This document shows, in pieces, positions 20,945 through 27,767 of a stretch of 49,186 bases of DNA. Position numbers and translations under genes: made by a program. Numbering within the stretch: position 1 is the stretch's first letter; the number at the start of each line of letters is the position of its first letter. The stretch comes from a virus: positions 1 through 49,186 of IMG/VR virus record IMGVR_UViG_3300027043_000011, one strand, 5' to 3'. The notes below the pieces were generated by a model, which was not told the origin of the DNA, did not search any database, and worked only from the letters and a program-made list of their open reading frames with translations.

Positions 20945-21114
20945 AGGTAACCGTCACCCAATGGATGCAGGTAACTATGATCAAGACCGTCGAAATTCCA
21001 GAAGGAGTTACTTCTGAGATACAAGCAAAAGACTATGCATATGAGCATGGTCAATGGTCAATCGCCAAAATCCACGACACTGAATGTGCAGAATGCGAGG
21101 TAGATTACACGTGA
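20941..21114 (+). CDS. 57-residue small protein
   Basis: The ATG overlaps the recombinase stop (ATGA). The product is beta-rich at the start (MKVTVTQWMQVTMIKTVEIP), then helical, and ends with a Cys pair (ECAECEVDYT-like). The two Cys residues might bind metal in a dimer. It ends in a GTGA overlap with the next gene. Function unknown. Confidence 0.55.
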   Translation: MKVTVTQWMQVTMIKTVEIPEGVTSEIQAKDYAYEHGQWSIAKIHDTECAECEVDYT

Positions 21115-21341
21115 GAGACCTTCCCGAAGTCTACGAGTTGATCAAGCAACTCGAATATTACTACAACATCGCCCTCAATATCAAGAGCAACCTTGAGAAC
21201 GTCGCGGGCGCCGTCGGGGAACCATCACCACATCCAGCGACGGAACGCCGGTTCCTTAAGTTTAAGGAACAGGTCGATCAGCACATCGCCGAGCTGATCG
21301 ATGAACTTCAACACGCGAAGAATGGAGCACTGAACTCATGA
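21111..21341 (+). CDS. Small helical protein with GTG start
   Basis: I start this at the GTG at 21111, which overlaps the preceding stop as GTGA; other starts upstream would overlap more. The 76-residue product is helical (EVYELIKQLEYYYNIALNIK, then FKEQVDQHIAELIDELQHAK). It ends in an ATGA overlap with the SSB-like gene. It may be a recombination accessory protein by position only. Confidence 0.55.
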   Translation: MRDLPEVYELIKQLEYYYNIALNIKSNLENVAGAVGEPSPHPATERRFLKFKEQVDQHIAELIDELQHAKNGALNS

Positions 21342-21805
21342 ACTCACCCTCCTTTTCAAACATTATGAACAAATCCTGGGACGACGTCGAGGCACCAAAG
21401 GCTATGCCGGTCGGTTCCTACCTCTTCGTTGTCAAAGGCCTACCGCGCCATGACAAGTCCACAAAGAAGGGCACGGAATATTATGAATTCACCCTCCAAC
21501 CGATCCAGGCGTTGGAGGACGTGGATGAGGAGGCCCTTGAGGAGTATGGTGGCCTTCGTGACAAGGATGGCAACCCCCGAGTCATGCGGACGACATTCTA
21601 CCTCACCGAAGACGCGATCTATCGGCTCAAGGAGTTCACCGAAGCCTGCGGTGTCGACCCAACCGGGAAGACTCCAGCCCAGACCATCAACGAGCTACCG
21701 AACTGCCAAGTCATCGGTCACGTCAAGCACAGCGCCGGGCGCAACGATCGTATCTACGCGAACGTCGAGAGCTTCACGAGATTCGGCAGCGATGATGATG
21801 AATAA
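21338..21805 (+). CDS. SSB-like single-stranded DNA-binding protein (DUF669-type)
   Basis: A 155-residue protein with an OB-like strand pattern (PVGSYLFVVKGLPRHDKSTK, then GTEYYEFTLQPIQALEDVD). It includes a middle acidic insertion, the strand RVMRTTFYLTEDAIYRLKEF and the end FTRFGSDDDE. The Asp/Glu tip is the usual partner-binding tail of phage SSB proteins. It follows a Sak4-like ATPase, the common arrangement for this group. It should coat single-stranded DNA during replication and recombination. Family membership is recalled from pattern. Confidence 0.72.
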   Translation: MNSPSFSNIMNKSWDDVEAPKAMPVGSYLFVVKGLPRHDKSTKKGTEYYEFTLQPIQALEDVDEEALEEYGGLRDKDGNPRVMRTTFYLTEDAIYRLKEFTEACGVDPTGKTPAQTINELPNCQVIGHVKHSAGRNDRIYANVESFTRFGSDDDE

Positions 21806-21813
21806 TTAAACCT

Positions 21814-21839
21814 ATGGGGCGGGCTTCGGCTCGCCCCAT
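21814..21839 (+). terminator. Strong UUCG hairpin after the SSB-like gene
   Basis: Arms ATGGGGCGGGC (21814-21824) and GCTCGCCCCAT (21829-21839) form an 11-bp stem with one G-U pair around a TTCG loop closed by C-G, a very stable tetraloop. Only TTCTAA follows. It may protect the abundant SSB-like message or partly end transcription. It stands just before a TGGAGGCAAAT ribosome site like those after the double hairpins. Confidence 0.6.
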
Positions 21840-21855
21840 TCTAATGGAGGCAAAT

Positions 21856-21999
21856 ATGCCGGAAGATTTACAAATGGTCATCGACTTTTGGCACGAGAGA
21901 GATAAGAAACAGCTCAAGTTGCAGCTAATTAGATGGTTAATCGACTGTCACGACCATGAGCTTGAGTTTGTAATTAACCAACTGGAGCGAAAGGAATGA
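21856..21999 (+). CDS. 47-residue small protein
   Basis: The ATG at 21856 follows ATGGAGG. The product is helical and charged (MPEDLQMVIDFWHERDKKQL, then LIRWLIDCHDHELEFVINQL). It is AT-rich relative to its neighbours. It ends in an ATGA overlap. No family is recognised. Confidence 0.5.
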   Translation: MPEDLQMVIDFWHERDKKQLKLQLIRWLIDCHDHELEFVINQLERKE

Positions 22000-22145
22000 A
22001 AATGCCATGGGAGAGGCCAGAAACACAGAAAGCACTGCGCGACGAAATGTCATGCTTGATAGGACGAGCGAAACGTCCTTTTCTAGATATATTTCGTGAA
22101 GTCATGGGCATGCCATACGTCGTAATCCCGCCACGTGGGGACTAG
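21996..22145 (+). CDS. 49-residue small protein
   Basis: The ATG overlaps the previous stop. The product reads MKMPWERPETQKALRDEMSC and ends with a Pro-rich segment (MPYVVIPPRGD). It is basic. It lies six bases before the glycosylase-exonuclease gene. Its role is unknown; support comes only from coupling and spacing. Confidence 0.45.
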   Translation: MKMPWERPETQKALRDEMSCLIGRAKRPFLDIFREVMGMPYVVIPPRGD

Positions 22146-22151
22146 AAGGAA

Positions 22152-23168
22152 ATGAAAAATGCCATCTTCATTCTCGGAGAGGCCTGGGGCGCGGAGGAGG
22201 CTCGCGAACGTGTTCCCTTTGTGGGTGCGTCGGGATACTTCCTCACGAAAGCCCTGGAGTCGGTGGGGCTTCATCGTGCTGAGTGCTATCTTTCTAACGT
22301 ACTCAATCTTCACCCTCCAGGGAACGATATCGAAAGTCTATGTGGCGGAAAACCTGGTGGCGTTGTGGGCTACCCTGCTATACGTCCTGGTAAGTACCTC
22401 GACAGGCAATTCCAATCGGAGCTAGATCGTCTTGCCGAAGAGCTTTTGGACATTGATCCCAACGTGGTTATTGCGTTGGGCAATACGGCGTTGTGGGCTA
22501 TGGTTGGCAAGACTGCTATATCGCGCTTCCGGGGAGCCACCGTTGAGAGCACACATACCGCTCATGGTTTTAAGGTGCTGCCAACATATCATCCGGCAGC
22601 AGTGCTAAGGCAGTGGTCGCTACGGCCAATCCTCCTAATCGATTTAGAGAAAGCCAAACGTGAATCGGAGTTCCCTGATGTCAAACACACCTACCGCGAA
22701 GTTTGGATCGAGCCGACTATCGAAGACATACAAGAGTTCTTCGCTCGCTTTCTCCCGACATGCCGCCTCCTGTCTGTTGACATTGAAACAGCTGGAAGGG
22801 AGGTTACATGCATTGGTTTCGCACCCAGCCCTACGAGAGCCATCGTCATTCCCTTCCGAGACCCTCGTCGTCTTAGAGGAAATTACTGGCCGTCTAGGGA
22901 GGCTGAATGCGATGTATGGGATACTCTCCGCAGGATCCTCGAATGCCCAACTCCCCCAAAACTTTTCCAAAACGGGCTCTACGATATTGCCTTCCTCTTC
23001 CGAGCCCTCGGAGTGAAAGTGGCCGGCGCTGAAGAGGATACGATGTTGTTGCACCATGCGCTTCAACCAGAAAGCACGAAGGATTTGGGCTTCTTGGGCG
23101 CGACTTATGCGAATGAGGGCGCCTGGAAACAGATGCGCGGGAAGAAGGGAACTAAGAGGGATGATTAG
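22152..23168 (+). CDS. Uracil-DNA glycosylase-like domain fused to a 3'-5' exonuclease half
   Basis: This 338-residue protein joins two enzymes. Residues 1-170 carry glycosylase motifs of the family 4/5 type: GEAWGAEEARERVPFVGASG, then YLSNVLNLHPPGND and LPTYHPAAVLR. The usual N-terminal Fe-S cysteines are absent. Residues about 200-330 are a DnaQ-like proofreading fold: Exo I as SVDIETAG (Asp210, Glu212), Exo II as LFQNGLYDIAFL (Asn274, Asp278), and EDTMLLHHAL. The chain stops after GKKGTKRDD, before motif Exo III, which is found at the start of the polymerase gene 500 bases downstream. The two proteins probably assemble into one proofreading polymerase. Confidence 0.82.
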   Translation: MKNAIFILGEAWGAEEARERVPFVGASGYFLTKALESVGLHRAECYLSNVLNLHPPGNDIESLCGGKPGGVVGYPAIRPGKYLDRQFQSELDRLAEELLDIDPNVVIALGNTALWAMVGKTAISRFRGATVESTHTAHGFKVLPTYHPAAVLRQWSLRPILLIDLEKAKRESEFPDVKHTYREVWIEPTIEDIQEFFARFLPTCRLLSVDIETAGREVTCIGFAPSPTRAIVIPFRDPRRLRGNYWPSREAECDVWDTLRRILECPTPPKLFQNGLYDIAFLFRALGVKVAGAEEDTMLLHHALQPESTKDLGFLGATYANEGAWKQMRGKKGTKRDD

Positions 23169-23492
23169 ATGCCTGATATTGGAGACTACGTGGTTGCCAC
23201 AAAATACAGTGATGGTGATCCAGGAGATCATTTCGCTATCGGCCGGCTTAGTCAGATATATAACCATCATGGACAGACACGTTATGTGGTAGTTGATAAT
23301 AAAGATCAGCCATTTCGAGCGAATGGCTTTCGTCGTTGTGAGAATATAACCCTAAAGCAAGGTAGCTGGCTCATAGCACACTTCCCAATAATAGAAAAGC
23401 ATCCACTTCAGCTTCTAAGCTGTGGCTCTATCGAACGCATAGTTGGTAAAAGCGTTTGGGATTGGGTTAGACAAGCAAGGAATGAATGCTGA
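23169..23492 (+). CDS. Unknown protein inserted between exonuclease and polymerase genes
   Basis: The ATG directly follows the previous TAG. The 107-residue product begins MPDIGDYVVATKYSDGDPGD, a beta-rich start with Asp and Gly residues (FAIGRLSQIYNHHGQTRYVV), and ends with a Trp-containing helix (KSVWDWVRQARNEC). Its DNA is more AT-rich than the flanking glycosylase and polymerase genes, suggesting separate origin. It separates two halves of what is one gene in related phages. A DNA-metabolism role is possible. The stop shares a base with the next start (TGATG). Confidence 0.6.
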   Translation: MPDIGDYVVATKYSDGDPGDHFAIGRLSQIYNHHGQTRYVVVDNKDQPFRANGFRRCENITLKQGSWLIAHFPIIEKHPLQLLSCGSIERIVGKSVWDWVRQARNEC

Positions 23493-23632
23493 TGTCCTGG
23501 GCACCACGTAAGAACTCCCCGCAACCAACCAAAATCTGTGAGGAATGCGGGGAGGAATACAAGCCTTCCCGCTCCGATCAGCGGTTTTGCTCGAACAATT
23601 GCCGGAGAAATTGGGAGGCCAAGAATAAATGA
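23492..23632 (+). CDS. 46-residue zinc-ribbon protein
   Basis: Cys17 and Cys20 (KICEECGEEYKPSRSD) and Cys33 and Cys38 (QRFCSNNCRRNWE) form a classic four-Cys zinc ribbon, with a basic tail. This ribbon is common in small phage and mobile-element proteins and in endonuclease accessory domains. It lies in the interval that splits exonuclease from polymerase. A role in DNA binding is likely, and a remnant of a mobile element is possible. Confidence 0.6.
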   Translation: MSWAPRKNSPQPTKICEECGEEYKPSRSDQRFCSNNCRRNWEAKNK

Positions 23633-23669
23633 GAGACCGGGGCCTTGAAGAAGCAACGCTGAGGTTGCA

Positions 23670-25160
23670 ATGGCTAAGATCATCCAAACATCCAAGATCA
23701 AACCCACTGACGTCAACGCCGTCGAACGAGAGTGGATATACAATGGCCTCGACGCCGCAGTCACCCACGAAGTGCACGGAGTCTTGCAAACACAGTTGGA
23801 TAATCACACGGCTGGGACCTACACCTTTTCTAAAGACCTTCAAGGTCCAGTGCTCGAAATGCGGCTACGCGGAGTGCTGGTCGACAAAGAACGGCGTGCA
23901 ATGGTTCTTGACGAGTACATATCTATTCTGGACGGCCTGGAAACCCAACTCGAACGCATTGTCCGAGAAGGCGTTGGAATGATCGGCTTTAACTGGCGCA
24001 GCAACGACCAACTCAAGGAGCTCTTCTATGATCGTCTTGGAATTCCACCCATGCGAAAGCAAGGCCGTGTTACGGTTGACCGAGGCGCTCTTGAGCGGAT
24101 GGAAGGATATCTCATTGCCCGGCCTATTATCGCTCACCTTGAAGCAATGCGAGACATTGGAAAGAAGATTGGTGTCCTTAACACTGACATTGACAAGGAC
24201 GGGCGGATACGATCATCTTACAATATCGGGGGTACAAACACTGGTCGATTATCTTCATCACTGTCAGAATTCGGAACCGGTGGAAATCTTCAGAATATCG
24301 AAGATTTACTTCGTTCCGTCCTCATCGCCGATCCAGGAATGAAAATGGGGTATTTCGATGCAGAACAAGGAGAAAGTCGAGTGGTTGGGGCTATCGAGTT
24401 CAGCCTATTTGACGATCCACGTTACCTCGACGCCTGCGAATCCGGAGACCTACATACAACTGTGGCAAGGTTGGTGTGGCCCAACCTCCCCTGGACTGGC
24501 AATCTTCAACACGATAAGGAGTTGGCCGAACAGCCATATTATCGTCACTATTCGCGACGGTTCATGTGTAAGAAAATTGGTCATGGAACCAATTACAACG
24601 GAACACCACAAACCTTAGCTACACAGGCTAAAGTCGATGTTGACCTGATTGAAGAGTTCCAGCCGATCTACTTCACAAACTTCGGACACAAGGAGTGGCA
24701 TGCTTATGTTGAAAGAGAACTTCGAACGACAGGAACTTTGGTTTCACTTATGGCTCGCAAACGACAATTTTGGGGCCGCCGAGATGACCCTGCCACTCTA
24801 CGCGAAGCAATTGCGTACGATCCTCAGGGGAGCTTGGCTGATATCGTTAATAGGGGTGGTCTTCAATTATGGTGGGCGAACATATGCCAGTTCCTCATGC
24901 AGGTACATGACGCTTGGGTTGTACAATATCCAGAGGAACAGGAGGATGAACTTATCCCTAAGATTCTTGCCCTCCTCAGATATCCTGTTCATCTTCGCGG
25001 CGGCGAACGATCTTTAATAATACCTTACGGCGTAAAGACCGGCTGGAACTTCGGGGAGTTCAATGGCAAAACAAACCCGTTCGGGCTCAAAAGTTACAAA
25101 GGGAATGACAAACGGAGACGCCCGGCGCCGACTTCCATCGTGGATCGAGTCTTTCGTTAA
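23670..25160 (+). CDS. Family A DNA polymerase, with the last exonuclease motif at its N terminus
   Basis: A 496-residue polymerase. Motif A is GYFDAEQGESR (Asp230), motif B runs from Arg297 and Lys301 to Tyr309 (RRFMCKKIGHGTNYNG), and motif C is QVHDAWVVQY (His413, Asp414). In motif C the usual Glu after Asp is Ala. Residues 21-34 (EWIYNGLDAAVTHE) hold the YxxxD Exo III motif (Tyr24, Asp28) of a proofreading domain whose other motifs lie in the gene at 22152. The ATG follows GAGG. The gene overlaps the downstream helicase by 98 bases. Confidence 0.88.
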   Translation: MAKIIQTSKIKPTDVNAVEREWIYNGLDAAVTHEVHGVLQTQLDNHTAGTYTFSKDLQGPVLEMRLRGVLVDKERRAMVLDEYISILDGLETQLERIVREGVGMIGFNWRSNDQLKELFYDRLGIPPMRKQGRVTVDRGALERMEGYLIARPIIAHLEAMRDIGKKIGVLNTDIDKDGRIRSSYNIGGTNTGRLSSSLSEFGTGGNLQNIEDLLRSVLIADPGMKMGYFDAEQGESRVVGAIEFSLFDDPRYLDACESGDLHTTVARLVWPNLPWTGNLQHDKELAEQPYYRHYSRRFMCKKIGHGTNYNGTPQTLATQAKVDVDLIEEFQPIYFTNFGHKEWHAYVERELRTTGTLVSLMARKRQFWGRRDDPATLREAIAYDPQGSLADIVNRGGLQLWWANICQFLMQVHDAWVVQYPEEQEDELIPKILALLRYPVHLRGGERSLIIPYGVKTGWNFGEFNGKTNPFGLKSYKGNDKRRRPAPTSIVDRVFR

Positions 25161-26295
25161 GCACAATGAAGCCTTGAATGTTCCGAAGAACTTCCTTCTA
25201 TGGGCAGCGATCGCTACGGTGGGCGCCGCGATGGAGCAGAAGGTATTCATATCGACATCTCGCCGCCAGCTGTATCCTAATACCTACACTATGCTGGTGG
25301 GTCCTCCTACTGTGGGGAAATCAGTCACCATTGGTGCTATTGCTCCTTTCATACGCGGCCTGGAAGGTCTACACATCGGTCCGATCTCTCTAACAGGCGC
25401 GTCACTCGTCGATGCAATGGCTCAAGCCAAACGCAACATCCCGGTGTATCAGGGTTTCGAAAAAAACACGCTTGAGTTCAACTCCCTATTCCTAATCCCT
25501 GACGATCTTCAAGCCCTACTCCATGAATACTCCGCCGAACTTGTTGGGAACATGACCGTCTTCTTCAACACCACACCCTACTCCCAAGCCCGTCGTGTGA
25601 ATAAGATCGAGATCGAAATCCAATCTCCTCAACTCTCCATCCTTGCCGGAACCACACCATCCCAACTCCTCAAGCTCCTACCGCCAGGGGCTTGGGAGGA
25701 AGGATTTATGTCGCGGGTGATCATGGTCTACTCAGGAAAGGTTCCACCACCAGATGACGTGTTTGCGGAGGTGGCAACCGAGGGAAATGAAGACCTGGAG
25801 CATGACCTCAACGCGATCTTCGACCTGAACGGTCAGATGGCGCTAAGCGATGAGTATCGCGAGGTTTTTAATACATGGCACAGAGGAGGGTACGAACCCA
25901 GACCGACTCATCCCAAGCTCGAACATTACTGTGGCCGACGAAGAGAACAGATGTGGAAGCTGTCGATGATTTCGTGCGCTGACCGATCGGACCTACTGCG
26001 GGTAGAACCACAAGACTTCAATCGAGCATTGGAATGGCTCACCGCAGCGGAAAAGACTATGCCATATATCTTTGACACCGCAATCTCAGCCGACGCCAAG
26101 GTCATGCAAGACCTCTGCCATGCGTTTGGAGTAGGGGAAATCTTTGAGAAGAAGATGATGCGCATAACCAGCCAACACGTATCGGCTCATATGGTCAAAC
26201 GCATCATTGAACTAATGCTCGATACTGGAATGATCCAGGTCACGAGTGATGATGGTAAAGGTGTGCGATATTTTAGGGTCGTACCTCATTCTTAG
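25063..26295 (+). CDS. Replicative helicase-like ATPase (DUF3987-type)
   Basis: A 410-residue protein with Walker A GPPTVGKS (residues 80-87) and a Walker B-like SLFLIPDDLQALL (about residue 140). These are followed by a helicase/primase-associated C-terminal region ending in a winged-helix-like segment (HMVKRIIELMLDTGMIQVTS). This pattern is typical of phage DnaB-like or DUF3987 helicases acting at the fork. No primase motifs are seen, so the phage may use host primase or an unrecognised one. It overlaps the polymerase by 98 bases, and its end overlaps the convergent minus-strand gene by 23 bases. Confidence 0.7.
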   Translation: MAKQTRSGSKVTKGMTNGDARRRLPSWIESFVKHNEALNVPKNFLLWAAIATVGAAMEQKVFISTSRRQLYPNTYTMLVGPPTVGKSVTIGAIAPFIRGLEGLHIGPISLTGASLVDAMAQAKRNIPVYQGFEKNTLEFNSLFLIPDDLQALLHEYSAELVGNMTVFFNTTPYSQARRVNKIEIEIQSPQLSILAGTTPSQLLKLLPPGAWEEGFMSRVIMVYSGKVPPPDDVFAEVATEGNEDLEHDLNAIFDLNGQMALSDEYREVFNTWHRGGYEPRPTHPKLEHYCGRRREQMWKLSMISCADRSDLLRVEPQDFNRALEWLTAAEKTMPYIFDTAISADAKVMQDLCHAFGVGEIFEKKMMRITSQHVSAHMVKRIIELMLDTGMIQVTSDDGKGVRYFRVVPHS

Positions 26296-26578
26296 GAGGC
26301 ACGTTCTGATGTAGCCAACCCTCTAGCCTACCAACAGCACCCTGAAGCGTCGTCAACTTCTCGTTGATTACGGCGATCTGTGCCGCTTGAGGTTGCGTTA
26401 CCTTCATATATTCCTCAACGGCACTTAGGCGAGTGCTGACTCCAGCAGCCCAATACATAACAGCCATGATTTGTCCAAGGCCGAATGTGGCTATGGCTAG
26501 GATTAGCGATAGGGGTATCCCTTTTGTCACATGCCATCGCGTAGCGGCATCATCAAGTTCTCTATTCACATCACTCAT
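26273..26578 (-). CDS. Membrane-anchored coiled-coil protein, possible lysis accessory
   Basis: I use the ATG at 26576-26578 (MSDVNRELDDAATRWHVTKG), 101 residues. One hydrophobic span (IPLSLILAIATFGLGQIMAV) is followed by a coiled coil (NEKLTTLQGAVGRLEGWL) and a Pro/Lys-rich end. The topology of a cytoplasmic start and an outer coiled coil is compatible with a holin, spanin-like or lysis-inhibition protein. Its 3' end overlaps the plus-strand helicase tail-to-tail, marking the boundary of the late region. Confidence 0.6.
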   Translation of the reverse strand: MSDVNRELDDAATRWHVTKGIPLSLILAIATFGLGQIMAVMYWAAGVSTRLSAVEEYMKVTQPQAAQIAVINEKLTTLQGAVGRLEGWLHQNVPPKNEVRP

Positions 26579-26595
26579 TGATTCCCCCAAAGAGA

Positions 26596-26653
26596 CCGAG
26601 GAAGGGGGTTGGTTACTTCCTCGGCCAGTCAGGCGTCCTTCCCCGAAGGGAAG
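26596..26653 (-). terminator. Two hairpins after the beta-barrel gene
   Basis: Read on the minus strand, a C(UUCG)G-looped hairpin with arms CTTCCC and GGGAAG (26638-26653) lies just after the barrel gene stop. A second, with arms CCGAGGAAG and CTTCCTCGG (26596-26624), follows. There are no clear U runs. They probably act as a late terminator or 3'-end protector before the small membrane gene. Confidence 0.5.
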
Positions 26654-26656
26654 CTC

Positions 26657-27313
26657 TTAGAACATCTTGTTTAATTGAATACGGACCACTTGTTCGTTGC
26701 CAATTGGGAGGTTGTTTACTGTCGTGCTATAGTTGATGTGAAGGTATTCCACATCGATGTTAAATCCGTTCCCAATTGCATATTCGAGCCCAGCGCCCGA
26801 GACGAATCCCGTACCAAACTCCCTCGTCCTTCCGCCAACGATAGCGTATGGTGAGAGTAGGTTCGCGTTGAGGTTCGCGAATAGACCCTGTGACGGCGCC
26901 GTGGTTGAACCTGTGTTGAGCAGCCCCTGCAAGCCATAACCGGCTTTTGCAAGGTAGGTTGCTGACCAACTACCTGGGGAGACTGGGCCAGTTGCGGCTG
27001 ACTGGGAAGTTGCGGCTGACTGGAAGGTAGTCTGACCGACGTAGCCAGAAGCTCCCACTTCGAAGGCAGCGAACCAACTTCCATTCCAGAACTGATACCC
27101 AACGTGAGCGCCCAGTCCGGCGCCGTTGGTGATATCAGCCTGTCCTGTAGCGAGAGGGCCGGCTCCTTCGATGTCACCCCCAAAGTACCAGCCAGAACAG
27201 GTCGTTGGAGTGCAAGTGATGGCTGGAATGGCCAGGGCTTTTGCTGGAATGTCAGCCCCCCAAGCAGAAGAACCGAGAAACGAGAGCGCCAGTGCGGCGA
27301 AGATCCTTTTCAT
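26657..27313 (-). CDS. Secreted outer-membrane beta-barrel protein (Omp25/31-like)
   Basis: The ATG at 27311-27313 gives 218 residues and overlaps the Tad2-like stop (ATGA). The N terminus is a classic Sec signal peptide (MKRIFAALALSFLGSSAWGA) with an Ala-x-Ala-type cleavage region. The mature part alternates polar and hydrophobic residues in beta strands with Gly and aromatic residues (GAGLGAHVGYQFWNGSWFAA, later NGFNIDVEYLHINYS). It ends in Phe (VRIQLNKMF), the signal recognised by the BAM complex. Two Cys (TCTPTTC) near the start may form a disulfide. It resembles porin-family proteins of Hyphomicrobiales. It could change the host surface during infection. Confidence 0.78.
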   Translation of the reverse strand: MKRIFAALALSFLGSSAWGADIPAKALAIPAITCTPTTCSGWYFGGDIEGAGPLATGQADITNGAGLGAHVGYQFWNGSWFAAFEVGASGYVGQTTFQSAATSQSAATGPVSPGSWSATYLAKAGYGLQGLLNTGSTTAPSQGLFANLNANLLSPYAIVGGRTREFGTGFVSGAGLEYAIGNGFNIDVEYLHINYSTTVNNLPIGNEQVVRIQLNKMF

Positions 27314-27537
27314 TCTGCGATCTCCCAATCGGTTGCGAGGGCATCGGTCTGGTTACAAAGCCAAGGGACCAAATCACCCTGTACGGTTGACATATAGATA
27401 TATGGAAGGGTCATTTTGGAATGCTCATCTGGAACCTGAATCGCAATCCACATGCCCTTGCCATTCCATCCTGTCCGACGTGCCCTCTTGCCATTCTGCA
27501 TCTGCTTGATGGCCCAGCCGTATGTTTCACCACTCAT
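27310..27537 (-). CDS. tad2: Tad2-like anti-Thoeris protein (DUF2829)
   Basis: This 75-residue protein has the full DUF2829 pattern: YGWAIKQMQNGKRARRTGWN, then GKGMWIAIQVP, then LPYIYMSTVQGDLVPWLCNQ and TDALATDWEIAE. DUF2829 proteins include Thoeris anti-defence 2, which sequesters the cyclic-ADP-ribose-type signal made by Thoeris TIR proteins. It is coupled by ATGA to the Acb2-like gene before it and to the barrel gene after it. Family assignment is strong; activity against Thoeris in this host is inferred. Confidence 0.82.
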   Translation of the reverse strand: MSGETYGWAIKQMQNGKRARRTGWNGKGMWIAIQVPDEHSKMTLPYIYMSTVQGDLVPWLCNQTDALATDWEIAE

Positions 27538-27767
27538 GTCATTGGCTCCTTGGTTATGGCCTTGACGGCCTGCATTGCGGCGTCATCGATGGTGTCGATG
27601 GCTCTTCCAGCCAAACGATCGGCTTCAAAGTTGCCCTCACCACTGTTGGACATACTCCAATCATGGATATAGTCGATCAAATCTGCCGCCCGGCGCTTGA
27701 TCTCATTGACGTGCTCGTTGGCCGCTGGATTGAAGCTAATCCCGACGCGATATTCTCCGTATGTCAT
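27534..27767 (-). CDS. acb2: Acb2-like anti-CBASS cyclic-nucleotide sponge
   Basis: The ATG at 27765-27767 overlaps the previous stop; 77 residues. The sequence is two helices in a hairpin with the pattern I recall for the Acb2/Tad1 hairpin family: FNPAANEHVNEIKRRAADLI, then EADRLAGRAIDTIDDAAMQ and AVKAITKE. Acb2 forms hexamers that bind cyclic di- and trinucleotides and so blocks CBASS immunity. Position beside a Tad2-like gene supports a counter-defence role. Ligand-binding residues were not checked by alignment. Confidence 0.72.
   Translation of the reverse strand: MTYGEYRVGISFNPAANEHVNEIKRRAADLIDYIHDWSMSNSGEGNFEADRLAGRAIDTIDDAAMQAVKAITKEPMT

Noticed and set aside
22644-23270. 208-residue minus-strand frame opposite the exonuclease gene
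   Set aside because: Antisense to a gene with recognisable motifs, and no ribosome site or promoter seen.
23160-23690. Group I intron or intein splitting the polymerase
   Set aside because: No intein splice motifs and no intron core recognised by eye; tight stop-start coupling of the inserted genes favours a simple gene insertion. Not excluded without a covariance search.
23629-23982. 117-residue plus-strand frame starting in an ATGA overlap after the zinc-ribbon gene
   Set aside because: It overlaps the polymerase start in another frame, and its sequence looks like an out-of-frame copy; the polymerase frame has clear motifs.
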